Assembly: GCF_043951855.1 (NCBI RefSeq)
Contig: NZ_JBINJW010000002.1
Location: 124,001-188,000 of the forward strand
Length of the DNA stretch: 64,000 nucleotides
From: Proteiniclasticum sp043951855
GTDB taxonomy: Bacteria > Bacillota > Clostridia > Clostridiales > Clostridiaceae
Direction of reading: 5' to 3'
In this document: positions 34,869 to 43,638 of the stretch, piece by piece
Layout of the letters: each line of letters begins with the position of its first letter
Numbering within the stretch: position 1 is the first letter of the stretch
Notes under the pieces: model-generated
Databases searched by the model: none
Seen by the model: only the letters and a program-made list of their open reading frames with translations
What the model was told of the DNA's origin: nothing
Program-made: the position numbers and the translations under genes

Positions 34869-34908
34869 GAAGGATCACAGTTATTCCTGAAGAAAAACTG
34901 TGATCCTT
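34869..34908 (-). terminator. terminator of the DUF969-DUF979-pcp operon
   Basis: AAGGATCACAGTT and its complement form a 13-bp stem 20 bp after the pcp stop, followed on the minus strand by CTTCT. Confidence 0.75.
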
Positions 34909-34928
34909 ATAATCTTACTACTGCAACA

Positions 34929-35573
34929 TCAGTCGATCTTTCCACCCACTGCCACAATATCTTCGTCATTCTTCACAATGGCAGATACGGCAGCTTCCAG
35001 TGCTCTTGCAATGTCTTCCATGGACATGGAAGGTGCTGGAGATGGTCTTCTTGCCACCTGCTGTGGAATGAATGGCACATGGACGAATCCTGCACGGATG
35101 TCTTTCTTCATCTTGTCGATGGTATAAAGCACACCATACATGATGTGGTTGCAGACGAAGGTTCCTGCAGAGTTTGAAAGAGACGATGGCAGTCCCTCGT
35201 TACGGATGGCTTCCACCATGGCCTTTACAGGCAGTGTGGCAAAGTAAGCCGGTTCTCCGTCTTCATAGATGGGCACATCGATGGGCTGATTGTTCTCATT
35301 GTCCGGAATTCTGGCATCGTCCACATTGATGGCCACACGCTCCGGTGTGACTTCAAAACGTCCGCCTGCCTGTCCAACGCAGAGCACCACATCAGGGTTC
35401 TCTTTCAGGATGGCTTCCTTGGTCTTCTCTATGGATTTTCGAAACACTGTAGGAATCTCCAGTTTCACGATTTCTGCTCCTTCTATGGTGTCTTTCATGA
35501 GCTTCACGGCTTCCAGAGCCGGATTGATGGATTCACCGCCAAACGGATCAAAAGCAGTTACGAGTATTTTCAT
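34929..35573 (-). CDS. pcp: pyrrolidone-carboxylate peptidase
   Basis: 214 residues of peptidase family C15. Visible are LVTAFDPFGGESINPA (about 4), the glutamate region VVLCVGQAGGRFEVTPERVAIN (about 64) and the catalytic cysteine in NSAGTFVCNHIMYG (about 143), with the histidine near VHVPFIPQQ. It removes N-terminal pyroglutamate from peptides, releasing 5-oxoproline. It is last in an operon with two membrane proteins. Confidence 0.95.
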   Translation of the reverse strand: MKILVTAFDPFGGESINPALEAVKLMKDTIEGAEIVKLEIPTVFRKSIEKTKEAILKENPDVVLCVGQAGGRFEVTPERVAINVDDARIPDNENNQPIDVPIYEDGEPAYFATLPVKAMVEAIRNEGLPSSLSNSAGTFVCNHIMYGVLYTIDKMKKDIRAGFVHVPFIPQQVARRPSPAPSMSMEDIARALEAAVSAIVKNDEDIVAVGGKID

Positions 35574-35615
35574 TTGTTCATCGACCTCCTTTGGTCAGTT
35601 AAACGGAATAGAATC

Positions 35616-36545
35616 TTAAAACGCCAGGAAGTACATCAGGAAGATATGAACGACCAGTAGTGTGGCCGCCATAGGTGCCTGGGACTTGATGATGGCATAC
35701 TTGTCCTGGGTCTCAAGGAGCGCTGCCGGCATGATGTTGAAGTTCGCCGCCATAGGTGTAAGAAGGGTTCCACAGTATCCTGCTGTAAGGCCAAGGGCAC
35801 CTACAACGATGGGGTTAGCCCCCTGCAGAATGACAAATGGAATACCGATGCCCACGGTAATGACGGAGAAAGCGGCAAATCCGTTCCCCATGATGATGGT
35901 GAACAGTGCCATACCTACACAGTAGGCTACAACACCGATGAATCTGCTTCCATCAGGAATGACCGTTGCCACTCCATTGGCGATGACGGTTCCGACACCT
36001 GCTGCGGTGAACAGTGCACCCAGTGCAGCCAGAAGCTGTGGAAGAATACCCACAGGTCCCACGTTCATCATGAGCCTTGACCCGTCCACCGGTGCATATT
36101 TCACTGGTGCCTTTGTAATGACGAAAGCGATGACCAGAGCGATGGCTGCGGAAATACCGATGGCATGGTTTGTGCTGAGTCCCAGTTCAACGAGAACATA
36201 AGCGACACCTACAGCCACGACTGCCAGCGAAACCGCTGGGATGAAGATCTTGTTCCCGATTCTATCCGCACTCTTACGTGTGAATTCTTCGGTGGGCACA
36301 TCCGTCTTGGGCTGCTTCACCTGGTTCATGGACGTGAGTCCTGCGATGATGAGGATACATACTCCTGTAATCCAGCGTGGGATATGAGGCCCGATGATGA
36401 AGGTGAACGCCAGCAGAAACCAGAAGATTGCAGTAGGTATTCTGGTTTTCAGCGCTTTGTCTCGTAGTGCGTACACACCGCAGATGATGAATATGATTCC
36501 GATGATGATGTAGAAAAATTCGCCTATACCTGTATTAAGATCCAT
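35616..36545 (-). CDS. DUF979 family membrane protein
   Basis: 309 residues with about eight or nine hydrophobic segments and glycine-rich loops (GLTAGYCGTLLTPMAANFN). DUF979 and DUF969 proteins are regularly adjacent to each other and to pcp in Gram-positives, and together resemble a two-part carrier. I infer transport of pyroglutamate or related compounds. It lies 3 bp after DUF969. Confidence 0.85.
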   Translation of the reverse strand: MDLNTGIGEFFYIIIGIIFIICGVYALRDKALKTRIPTAIFWFLLAFTFIIGPHIPRWITGVCILIIAGLTSMNQVKQPKTDVPTEEFTRKSADRIGNKIFIPAVSLAVVAVGVAYVLVELGLSTNHAIGISAAIALVIAFVITKAPVKYAPVDGSRLMMNVGPVGILPQLLAALGALFTAAGVGTVIANGVATVIPDGSRFIGVVAYCVGMALFTIIMGNGFAAFSVITVGIGIPFVILQGANPIVVGALGLTAGYCGTLLTPMAANFNIMPAALLETQDKYAIIKSQAPMAATLLVVHIFLMYFLAF

Positions 36546-36548
36546 CTG

Positions 36549-37235
36549 CTATACCTCCTTCTTGCTGGATAGTCTGCCCGAGAGCTTCTTGTCCAGAAGA
36601 TAATTCTTGATGACACCGAGAATGACTGAGATTACAGCAACCGGAATGGACCATAGGGCAATATTCAGTGCTGTGACTTCGGTATATCCCTGCTCTGCCA
36701 TGGTGCTCACGATCAGAAGTGTTCCTGATGCCCCCATGAATGCGTTCTGCGCAAAGAAGTTACCATAGTTCTCCGATGCTGCGGCAGCACCTTTGATCTG
36801 ATCTTCCGTCTTGGTATCAAACTTGCCGTATTTTGCGATGGCGGCAGCCTGAGCCATTGGATTGACAAGCGGTCTGATGAACTGTGGATGACCACCCAGT
36901 CTTACGGAGAAAGCGGCAGCAGCAGCACGGATGGCCTGATAGATGGACAGGACTTTACCGGTGGTGGCACCTTTGATGCTACCGATGAAATCGACTGCCT
37001 TGTCTTTGAGACCGTATCTTTCACTGATTCCGATGACAGGTAAGGTCAAAACGAACAGTGTGGCGGTTCTCTGGGTGATGAAGGAGTTTCCAAGCACCTC
37101 CAGAATTTCCATAGGCGTCATGCCTGCCACAAGACCTGTGACGACACCTGCTACGACAACAGTGGCGATGGTGTCTTTCTTGAAGGCGAATCCGAGGACC
37201 ACCACAAGAACACCGATGAGTTTTAAGGCTTCCAT
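36549..37235 (-). CDS. DUF969 family membrane protein
   Basis: 228 residues from the ATG at 37235, chosen because AAAGGAG stands before it; the frame is open to 37268. It has about six membrane segments and conserved RLGGHPQFIRPLVNPMAQAA (about 110-130). First gene of the DUF969-DUF979-pcp operon, behind a good promoter. Confidence 0.85.
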   Translation of the reverse strand: MEALKLIGVLVVVLGFAFKKDTIATVVVAGVVTGLVAGMTPMEILEVLGNSFITQRTATLFVLTLPVIGISERYGLKDKAVDFIGSIKGATTGKVLSIYQAIRAAAAAFSVRLGGHPQFIRPLVNPMAQAAAIAKYGKFDTKTEDQIKGAAAASENYGNFFAQNAFMGASGTLLIVSTMAEQGYTEVTALNIALWSIPVAVISVILGVIKNYLLDKKLSGRLSSKKEV

Positions 37236-37273
37236 TAACAACACTCTCCTTTCCGCTCTATTGAGCATACCTC

Positions 37274-37302
37274 ATTATATCACCACGTTATATTTGAGAC
37301 AA
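37274..37302 (-). promoter_or_regulatory. promoter of the DUF969-DUF979-pcp operon
   Basis: -35 TTGTCT (37297-37302), 17-bp spacer, -10 TATAAT (37274-37279), about 40 bp upstream of the start codon. The rest of the 345-bp gap up to the FRG gene is very AT-rich and shows no further element I can defend. Confidence 0.7.
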
Positions 37303-37580
37303 TATTCAGAAAACATTTACAATAACATTTTATCTTCTTTTTATCATATTTTTCGCATTATTGATAAGGAATCCACGATTATGATTCCACTCTCATATTT
37401 TATCAATCTTTCGGTCCAATGTATTTTCCCTGTCTAATAATTCAATATGATTATAACTCACAATAATGATATAATATTGCAAGTTATTGAAAAATTGAAA
37501 AATAATCCATATATGCTAACTGTTAGTAGGATTTTAATTTATAATATAAATGATACGTATACTTCAAGGGGGTAATATTT

Positions 37581-38879
37581 TTGAACTACATGAAATTATA
37601 TGATAATGAAATTATTAAACATGCAATATACTATGGTATTGTAAAAAAGCTCATAAAAGACTCTTATTGTGATATAAATAGATACATTAAATCTAAAAGG
37701 AGCAAAGAAGAGCAAAAAATAGCACTTTCAAATATTGATTCGCCATATATACAAGTTGTAAAAAATCCTAATCCTAAAAACGCTGATGAATTAATTAATA
37801 GTCTAAATTATATTGAGTACTCATCCAACACCAACAAAATAAATCCAATCCAAATGAAAGAAGAAGAAATATATACCCTTATTAGGATGTTGCTTTCTCT
37901 TAGCACTTATCAGGAAAGTGATTCTCAAACGGCCATTCTCTTAAAATTTATAGGATTATCCTTGAAGGCACATGAAATCAATGAACCTATAGAAAATGAA
38001 AACGGAATAGTATATTTCAAAAATCATATTGCTTTGAATTTTGTTGATTCGATCTGTACTTTCTCAAAACTAATTAAGAATCACGAAATGATCAACGAAA
38101 CCAGTTTTTTTCGTGGGCAGACAAATGTTAACCATATTCTTCAGCCTTCGATTATGAGAAGTAATGGATATATTAAAAACGAGCGAAAAATGTATAACGA
38201 ACTTCTTATCAGTTCCCCAGAGTACTTTGAAATAAATAAGTCCCACCTTGAAGTTTTAGTAGAAATGCAGCACTATGGACTACCCACTCGTTTGCTAGAC
38301 ATAACAAACAATCCTCTTGTTGCTCTTTACTTCTCCTGCAATGGTGACTCTAAAATGTATGGTGAAGTCATAGTATTTTCAGAGGATGAGTCCAAAATAA
38401 AATACTCTCAAAGTGATACAGTGACAATACTAGCAAGTTTACCTTTATTTACATATGATGAACAAGTTAAACTATATGAATATGCCACTGATTCAAGTAT
38501 TGATAATATAGAATTTAACACTAAATGCAAGAGGCTCCTTCATGAAGTGAAATCTGAAAAACCTGCTTTTAGAGATGAAATAAAAAAAGAAGATTTATTA
38601 TGTCCTCTAATCGTATTGCCTCTTAAGAAAAATAGAAGAATCATCAAACAAGATGGAGCTTTTATAATATGTGGACTTTCAAAAGGTGATCAAAATCTGA
38701 ATCTTAATGAGTTAAGATATAAATCAAGAAAACAGAATAAAATGCAAATATTTATAATAACGAACAAAGAGTCTATCTTGAAGGAACTAAACTCTTTCTC
38801 CATAAATAGAGCAACATTGTTTCCTGAAATTGACGCAGTAGCAGAACATATCAAGACCCGATATCTCAAAAATATTTGA
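37581..38879 (+). CDS. FRG domain-containing protein
   Basis: 432 residues from a TTG start at 37581 with AAGGGGG 8 bases upstream (an ATG nine bases later is the alternative). The FRG domain spans about 165-320, with TSFFRGQTNVNHILQPSIMR giving the name-giving F-R-G, then YGLPTRLLDITNNPLVALYFSC. FRG proteins are of unknown biochemical function and are frequent in phage-related and accessory regions. It is one of very few plus-strand genes here and about 30% GC, unlike the eut and nan operons, so it is likely acquired. Confidence 0.85.
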   Translation: MNYMKLYDNEIIKHAIYYGIVKKLIKDSYCDINRYIKSKRSKEEQKIALSNIDSPYIQVVKNPNPKNADELINSLNYIEYSSNTNKINPIQMKEEEIYTLIRMLLSLSTYQESDSQTAILLKFIGLSLKAHEINEPIENENGIVYFKNHIALNFVDSICTFSKLIKNHEMINETSFFRGQTNVNHILQPSIMRSNGYIKNERKMYNELLISSPEYFEINKSHLEVLVEMQHYGLPTRLLDITNNPLVALYFSCNGDSKMYGEVIVFSEDESKIKYSQSDTVTILASLPLFTYDEQVKLYEYATDSSIDNIEFNTKCKRLLHEVKSEKPAFRDEIKKEDLLCPLIVLPLKKNRRIIKQDGAFIICGLSKGDQNLNLNELRYKSRKQNKMQIFIITNKESILKELNSFSINRATLFPEIDAVAEHIKTRYLKNI

Positions 38880-38956
38880 ATGTTTTTTAACGATAATTCA
38901 AATACATAACTTGGTAGTCTATTCTCTGGTATTTCTTTGAAAATCTTATTTATAAT

Positions 38957-38985
38957 AATAGATCAGCAGAATCTGCTGATCTATT
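38957..38985 (-). terminator. terminator after the GGDEF/HD-GYP gene
   Basis: Perfect 14-bp stem AATAGATCAGCAGA with a 1-nt formal loop (effective loop about 5 nt), 7 bp after the stop codon; followed on the minus strand by ATTATAAAT. It may serve the FRG gene from the other side. Confidence 0.75.
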
Positions 38986-38992
38986 ACTTACT

Positions 38993-40663
38993 CTATATTT
39001 CTTTCAGAGCTTCCATGAATCTGTCCGCAATGACGGGATCAAAGTGTGTTCCCTTACATCTTCGTATTTCTTCAAAGGCTTCTTCAAAGGATTTTGTCTT
39101 CTGATAAGGCCTTTGATTGGTCATGGCATCGAAGGAGTCCACCACAGTAAGGATTCTTGCCAGGTAGTTGATTTCATTTCCTTTCAGTCCCTGAGGATAA
39201 CCGGACCCATCATATTTCTCATGGTGCTGAAGGACGATGGGCACAATCTTCTCAAAGCCATTGATCTGACTGATGATATCCGCACTGTCCTGCGGATGCT
39301 TCTTCAGTTCCTCCCACTGTTCATTGCTCAACCTGGAATTGGTGATCAGGGTCTCTTTGGAAATATTGATTTTTCCCAGGTCATGAAGATATGCACCAAA
39401 GAGCAGGGACCTTTTCTCTTCCGCGGAGAGCTTCAGATAATCTGCTGTGATTCTGCAGTAATGGAATACTCTTTCCACATGATTGAAGGTATAGGTATCT
39501 CTGGAGTTGATGACGGTCATCAGTGTCTTCAGAGGTTTAATTTCTTCCAGCAGATTCTCATTGGGCTCTTTTTCGATGATGTGGTCAAAGATGGAGGAAT
39601 AGACCTCTACCTTGTTTCTTCTCAGGAACTTTGCCCTGTAAAGCGCCATGTCGGCATTTTCAATGAGATCGATGTATCTTTCCATCTGAGAACTGTAGGT
39701 TGATACGCCTATGGAAGCCGTCATCATCCTGTTGTTCATGTTTTCCTTACCAAGATAGTCATAGCTGCAGACCGCTTCTCTTAACTGATCGGCGATCCTG
39801 CAGGCATTCTCCTTGTCTGTTTCCGGCAGGATCACACAGAACTCATCTCCGCCGTATCTGCAGAGGATATCCTTTTCTCTGAGGGTATCACTTATGACTC
39901 CTGTGATCTCTTTCAGGAAGATATCTCCTTGCGCATGGCCATAGACATCATTGTATTTCTTGAAGTAATCAAGGTCCAGTATCACCAGAGAAAGCTGTGT
40001 ACCATTCTCCTTGTTTTCTTCAAAGAGCTGTTCTAGAAGTTCATAAAAATACCGGTGATTGTATACACCCGTAAGACCGTCAATATTTGCATAGTTCGTC
40101 AATTCATCTATATGTGACTGCTCCAACTTCGCATAATAACCAATTGTCCATGCTACTAAGAAAAACATAGCGAAAAGAGCCAGGTCGTTTTCAAACTGAA
40201 TATTGATTACCTCATTATTTCCAAGCGTAAGATCCATGGTGGCAATCACCGTTGTAGCTATACCAGCTATCAAAAGTCCTGTCTTCATCCCATACTCAAT
40301 GGTGTAAGAGATAATAATGAAAAGGAAAATATATTTGTTCTTGCTTTCATTGGCACCACTGACATAGATTGATGTAAGAAAAACAAAAATAAATATCATC
40401 ATTTCAATGATTTGATATATTCTATTATTCTGGTTTCTATTGAAAATAAACATCAGAAAAAACATAATCAGACTGAATACAACCAGTGTTACCCCTATCG
40501 CATAGGTGCTATAAACATCATTGATATTATACTTCTCATAAAAATATTCTAAAATCGGGATAGCACTAAAAAAAAGAGCAAGAATTTTTACGGTGAAAAA
40601 CATGATTCTGATCTGTTCTCTTTTCTTGCTATTAAGTGATGGAAGTCCTTTCCACAAATTCAT
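38993..40663 (-). CDS. membrane GGDEF plus HD-GYP c-di-GMP turnover protein
   Basis: 556 residues. About six membrane helices (1-180) precede a GGDEF domain (about 195-350) with an intact active site RYGGDEF and an inhibitory-site-like REKD five residues before GGDEF. The HD-GYP domain (about 375-556) has HDLGKINI and HHEKYDGSGYP. It could both make and break cyclic di-GMP in response to a membrane signal. It lies 60 bp after agrD with a terminator between, so linkage to the agr genes would need read-through or its own promoter. Confidence 0.92.
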   Translation of the reverse strand: MNLWKGLPSLNSKKREQIRIMFFTVKILALFFSAIPILEYFYEKYNINDVYSTYAIGVTLVVFSLIMFFLMFIFNRNQNNRIYQIIEMMIFIFVFLTSIYVSGANESKNKYIFLFIIISYTIEYGMKTGLLIAGIATTVIATMDLTLGNNEVINIQFENDLALFAMFFLVAWTIGYYAKLEQSHIDELTNYANIDGLTGVYNHRYFYELLEQLFEENKENGTQLSLVILDLDYFKKYNDVYGHAQGDIFLKEITGVISDTLREKDILCRYGGDEFCVILPETDKENACRIADQLREAVCSYDYLGKENMNNRMMTASIGVSTYSSQMERYIDLIENADMALYRAKFLRRNKVEVYSSIFDHIIEKEPNENLLEEIKPLKTLMTVINSRDTYTFNHVERVFHYCRITADYLKLSAEEKRSLLFGAYLHDLGKINISKETLITNSRLSNEQWEELKKHPQDSADIISQINGFEKIVPIVLQHHEKYDGSGYPQGLKGNEINYLARILTVVDSFDAMTNQRPYQKTKSFEEAFEEIRRCKGTHFDPVIADRFMEALKEI

Positions 40664-40686
40664 CCCCTGCTTTCTCTATAAATGTT

Positions 40687-40716
40687 AAAAAGACTTGTCA
40701 ATCAACAAGTCTCTTT
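40687..40716 (-). terminator. terminator between agrD and the GGDEF gene
   Basis: AGACTTGT, 6-nt loop, ACAAGTCT then TTTTTAA on the minus strand, 8 bp after the agrD stop. Confidence 0.8.
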
Positions 40717-40723
40717 AGCTTAA

Positions 40724-40855
40724 TTACTTATCTCTCAGACATTCTGGTTCTTCAGGCTGGTAAAAGAAATAAGTGCAAGCTGATGTTGCCATAGTTGCTG
40801 CAAATGCAGTGGCTAAAGCCGCTACAAGTGTAAGTAAATTTGTCTTCTTCATCAT
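40724..40855 (-). CDS. agrD: AgrD-like cyclic lactone autoinducer prepeptide
   Basis: 43 residues, MMKKTNLLTLV... with a hydrophobic amphipathic leader, a core ACTYFFYQPE around the single thiol candidate Cys27, and an acidic tail ending PEECLRDK-like (the actual end reads PEEPECLRDK). The layout leader, cysteine plus aromatic core, then Y-Q-P-E/P-L type tail is that of clostridial AgrD peptides, processed by AgrB into a thiolactone. AGGGGGG precedes the paired ATGs. It is next to agrB. A second cysteine (39) lies in the tail expected to be removed. Confidence 0.88.
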   Translation of the reverse strand: MMKKTNLLTLVAALATAFAATMATSACTYFFYQPEEPECLRDK

Positions 40856-40927
40856 TAATCCCCCCTTTCATCATTAATTATGTAAAAATATTTACATACA
40901 GAATAAGGTGCTAACATTATATTTTTA

Positions 40928-41575
40928 TTATTCCAGTATTCTGTTCACATTAAGATCAATCCAACTTAAAATATGCTCACCCCTTTTTGTAAGGGTTATT
41001 GCCTGCCAGATCATAGCCATCTTAATACTGGAAGCTATGCTGTAAAACCTTTCATGAACATTCGTTAGTCTGATCAGAAGAACAGTCATTAGAAAAAAGA
41101 ATAGTAATTTATAAAAACTCTGCTTTCGAAGTCTCTTGATTTTATCTGCATTAACAATAGGTTTTTTAATGTTATCCACTGGTACTCGTTGATAAAAAAC
41201 TATGATGCAGATTCCGAAAACTAAAAAAGTGATGATATATTCTGATGCTGAACTAATAGGTGTACTTAAAATATATCTTGATATTGCCGCTAAAAAGGAA
41301 ATGGATAATACACTGACAACATTACATCCACTCATGGTTTTTGAATGTGCCCCTCCAGTAGATTTCCTCATAAAACCCACACTAAAGAGTATTATCATCC
41401 CCTCAAAGAAAAAACCAAAAATTATGCCGATAATAGCTACTATCAAAACGAGAGCAATAAGTTGAAGAAGTCCTGTTAGCCCATATGCTATCACCGCTTT
41501 CTTCTCATCGTCAAGATCGAGCTGCTGTGTGATCTTATACGATATCTTGTGCGCTAATGCTTCTATTTTTTTCAC
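40928..41575 (-). CDS. agrB: AgrB-like prepeptide-processing membrane protease
   Basis: 215 residues with about five membrane segments. His77 and Cys84 in GGAHSKTMSGC are at the same numbers as the catalytic pair of staphylococcal AgrB. AgrB cleaves AgrD and forms the thiolactone ring. The start overlaps the preceding membrane-protein gene by 41 bp. The prepeptide gene follows 72 bp downstream. Confidence 0.93.
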   Translation of the reverse strand: MKKIEALAHKISYKITQQLDLDDEKKAVIAYGLTGLLQLIALVLIVAIIGIIFGFFFEGMIILFSVGFMRKSTGGAHSKTMSGCNVVSVLSISFLAAISRYILSTPISSASEYIITFLVFGICIIVFYQRVPVDNIKKPIVNADKIKRLRKQSFYKLLFFFLMTVLLIRLTNVHERFYSIASSIKMAMIWQAITLTKRGEHILSWIDLNVNRILE

Positions 41576-42032
41576 CCTTCTTTCTCAATGCAAGATGTAA
41601 TAATACAATAATTACAGCAAATATGATATTAGCAAATAAACCGATATAGTATCTCTGCGATGCATCACTGATAATGGTCTGGAATTGCTCCTGACCAACA
41701 ATCTGTACAGCAATTGATGTTACTATCATCTCACTTAGAAGAATTAACACTACACATAAAGATGTTGATCGAATGGTTCTATAGGGTGGCATTTTAAGAA
41801 ATATCACACATAAGAGATACATCGTAATCATATTGAGAATCGTTTGAACTCCTACAGTTATCGGTAATAGTTTCATGAGATACGAGAATATCGCAACAGT
41901 CATACTTGTCAGTATATAATCTCTTAATACCACTTTTTGCTTGTTAAAGGTGTATACTCCTAAAACTAACATGAAACTCTGAAGGCCGAAACCAAAGATG
42001 TATTTAATTAAAGCTATCTGTATGTTTTCCAC
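41535..42032 (-). CDS. small polytopic membrane protein of the agr locus
   Basis: 165 residues with about five hydrophobic helices and a short basic tail. Size and helix count resemble the sensor half of AgrC-type kinases, but there is no kinase domain and the gene ends soon after the last helix. It overlaps both neighbours (29 bp upstream, 41 bp downstream), implying translational coupling with agrB. Function unknown; an autoinducer receptor, exporter partner or immunity-like role are all possible. Confidence 0.75.
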   Translation of the reverse strand: MENIQIALIKYIFGFGLQSFMLVLGVYTFNKQKVVLRDYILTSMTVAIFSYLMKLLPITVGVQTILNMITMYLLCVIFLKMPPYRTIRSTSLCVVLILLSEMIVTSIAVQIVGQEQFQTIISDASQRYYIGLFANIIFAVIIVLLHLALRKKGEKNRSISAQDIV

Positions 42033-42588
42033 GGATGGATTCCCCCTGTTGTCTATTTATATTAGCTGATTTGATCACTGAATATATGGTAATGAAGATG
42101 AATGAATGAATGAGCACATCTCCGATGCTCAGAATACTGTACCCCACATCAATGTAATCCGTCAGGATTTTGTATTTTGTGGCCTCGTTCCCGAGTACAT
42201 GAATCTGATCTGCAGTACCAAGAACCATTTCATCGAAATAACCTGTATGCTTTGATAATGTCGCATATACCGGCATTTTTCCTCCATTCTGGCTCATGAC
42301 AAACTTATTCATGAGAGAGCCTAGGGTGAGGATGATGGATCCGTAGATCCCAGTCTTATATAGTTTATGGACTACAATGGGAATGATCAGGGTATAGAGA
42401 TAAAAGGTCTTGAAAACACCTGCGTATGGAATGAACTTGTAGTTTCCTGAGAATACGGAAATCTGAAGAAAAATGTATACCGCTTCTGCTAGAAACAAGG
42501 GGTATAAGGAATAGTCTTTTAAGACAGGTTTTATGCTGTATCCTTTTATTCTGGCAGCCAGAGCTGCCAGGAGTATATAAATAAACAT
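42004..42588 (-). CDS. DUF5317-type membrane protein
   Basis: 194 residues with about five membrane helices and the conserved MSQNGGKMPVYA stretch (about 98-109), which I associate with DUF5317 proteins found near clostridial agr and peptide-signalling genes. First gene of the agr locus, behind a sigma70-like promoter. Biochemical role unknown. Confidence 0.78.
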   Translation of the reverse strand: MFIYILLAALAARIKGYSIKPVLKDYSLYPLFLAEAVYIFLQISVFSGNYKFIPYAGVFKTFYLYTLIIPIVVHKLYKTGIYGSIILTLGSLMNKFVMSQNGGKMPVYATLSKHTGYFDEMVLGTADQIHVLGNEATKYKILTDYIDVGYSILSIGDVLIHSFIFITIYSVIKSANINRQQGESIRGKHTDSFN

Positions 42589-42666
42589 CCTTCAACCTCG
42601 ATTGTAAACATATATATGCTTGTCTGTATTATGGAATGTTATGCACCAATATGAAATGCCTTTTTT

Positions 42667-42696
42667 ATCATACCACAACTTATATATAGTTATCAA
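42667..42696 (-). promoter_or_regulatory. promoter of the agr-like locus
   Basis: -35 TTGATA (42691-42696), 18-bp spacer, -10 TATGAT (42667-42672), giving a leader of about 70 nt. The 345-bp gap 42589-42934 holds otherwise only the terminator at its right side. Confidence 0.6.
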
Positions 42697-42829
42697 TCAT
42701 TCCGTCATATTCTTAACAAAAGAAATGAATAATATTGAATTTATGTCAGGACCATATTTTGATAATCAACTGACTAAAAAATCATTCAATTTTGCAGTTG
42801 CTTCACTGATTATGATGTCTAGTATTAAT

Positions 42830-42871
42830 AATAAAAGAGATCCTTCCATTAATGTATAGAAGGATCTTTTA
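42830..42871 (-). terminator. terminator of the dGTPase-nucleotidyltransferase unit
   Basis: AGATCCTTC, 12-nt loop, GAAGGATCT followed on the minus strand by CTTTTATT; AAAAG flanks also give a T-tract on the plus strand, so it can work both ways. Confidence 0.75.
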
Positions 42872-42934
42872 GTATTCTAAGAATTGGTAAAATTCACGCT
42901 CTAGATTATGTGAATTATAAATCATATGTAATAT

Positions 42935-43621
42935 CTAAATCCCGTTCAACTCTCTCTCAATTTGCTTTAAAGTTAATTTTTCTTCTTTATAATGGTCAAA
43001 TTGTAGATCATAAAGTAATTTAGATAAATTTTTATTGCGCTCTTTTTGCAAACGATATTCAGATTTTAAAGTATGTGAAAAGCTATACTTGTATTTCTGT
43101 TTATATACCAGCCCTCTCAATAAGTTTAATTCTTTTTGTGGATTATTTTTGAGAACAACACTTATTTCTTTCTTTTCATTAGTATGCTTTAAAATATTAT
43201 CATATAATTTTTTTTTGTTATAATTATAGGCAATACCGTCAACACTAAGATATACTGAATTAATTAAGTTATTCTCCTTGCTTTCTAACAAATTATTGCT
43301 GAATGCCCAAGTTTTTTCAATTCTCCATATGTCAAACTCAGTACTACCAATTTTCACTTTATATCCACCAAAACGGTTTTTTTTATGGTCATAAGACTCT
43401 ATAATTTTCTCTAATTCCTTTATTTTTGTGCTTGAATTTATTACAATATCATAATCTCTAGGGGAAGTATGATTTTGTAAGTCAAGATATAGATCTCTAA
43501 TTGATCCACCAAAAAAAATCAACTCTCCCATATTTGATAATTTTTCAATAAACATAAATACACTGTTATCTTTTTTTAGAATTGAACTAAGATTATTACT
43601 TATGATTGTTTCAATTCTCAT
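42935..43621 (-). CDS. nucleotidyltransferase (poly(A) polymerase head-like fold)
   Basis: 228 residues. FFGGSIRDLYLDL (about 36-48) followed by SPRDYDIVIN (about 53-62) is the G-G/R-D and D-x-D pattern of class II nucleotidyltransferases related to CCA-adding enzymes, but the RNA-binding half of those enzymes is missing. It lies 17 bp after the interrupted dGTPase gene and probably shares its transcript. AT-rich. Substrate unknown; a defence or tRNA/nucleotide-modifying role is conceivable. Confidence 0.75.
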   Translation of the reverse strand: MRIETIISNNLSSILKKDNSVFMFIEKLSNMGELIFFGGSIRDLYLDLQNHTSPRDYDIVINSSTKIKELEKIIESYDHKKNRFGGYKVKIGSTEFDIWRIEKTWAFSNNLLESKENNLINSVYLSVDGIAYNYNKKKLYDNILKHTNEKKEISVVLKNNPQKELNLLRGLVYKQKYKYSFSHTLKSEYRLQKERNKNLSKLLYDLQFDHYKEEKLTLKQIERELNGI

Positions 43622-43638
43622 AATATCACCTCGGATTT

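Noticed and set aside
42620..42859. 79-codon plus-strand frame opposite the agr promoter
   Set aside because: It starts with TTG without a ribosome binding site, covers the promoter on the other strand and its stop codon is in a terminator loop; no family recognised.
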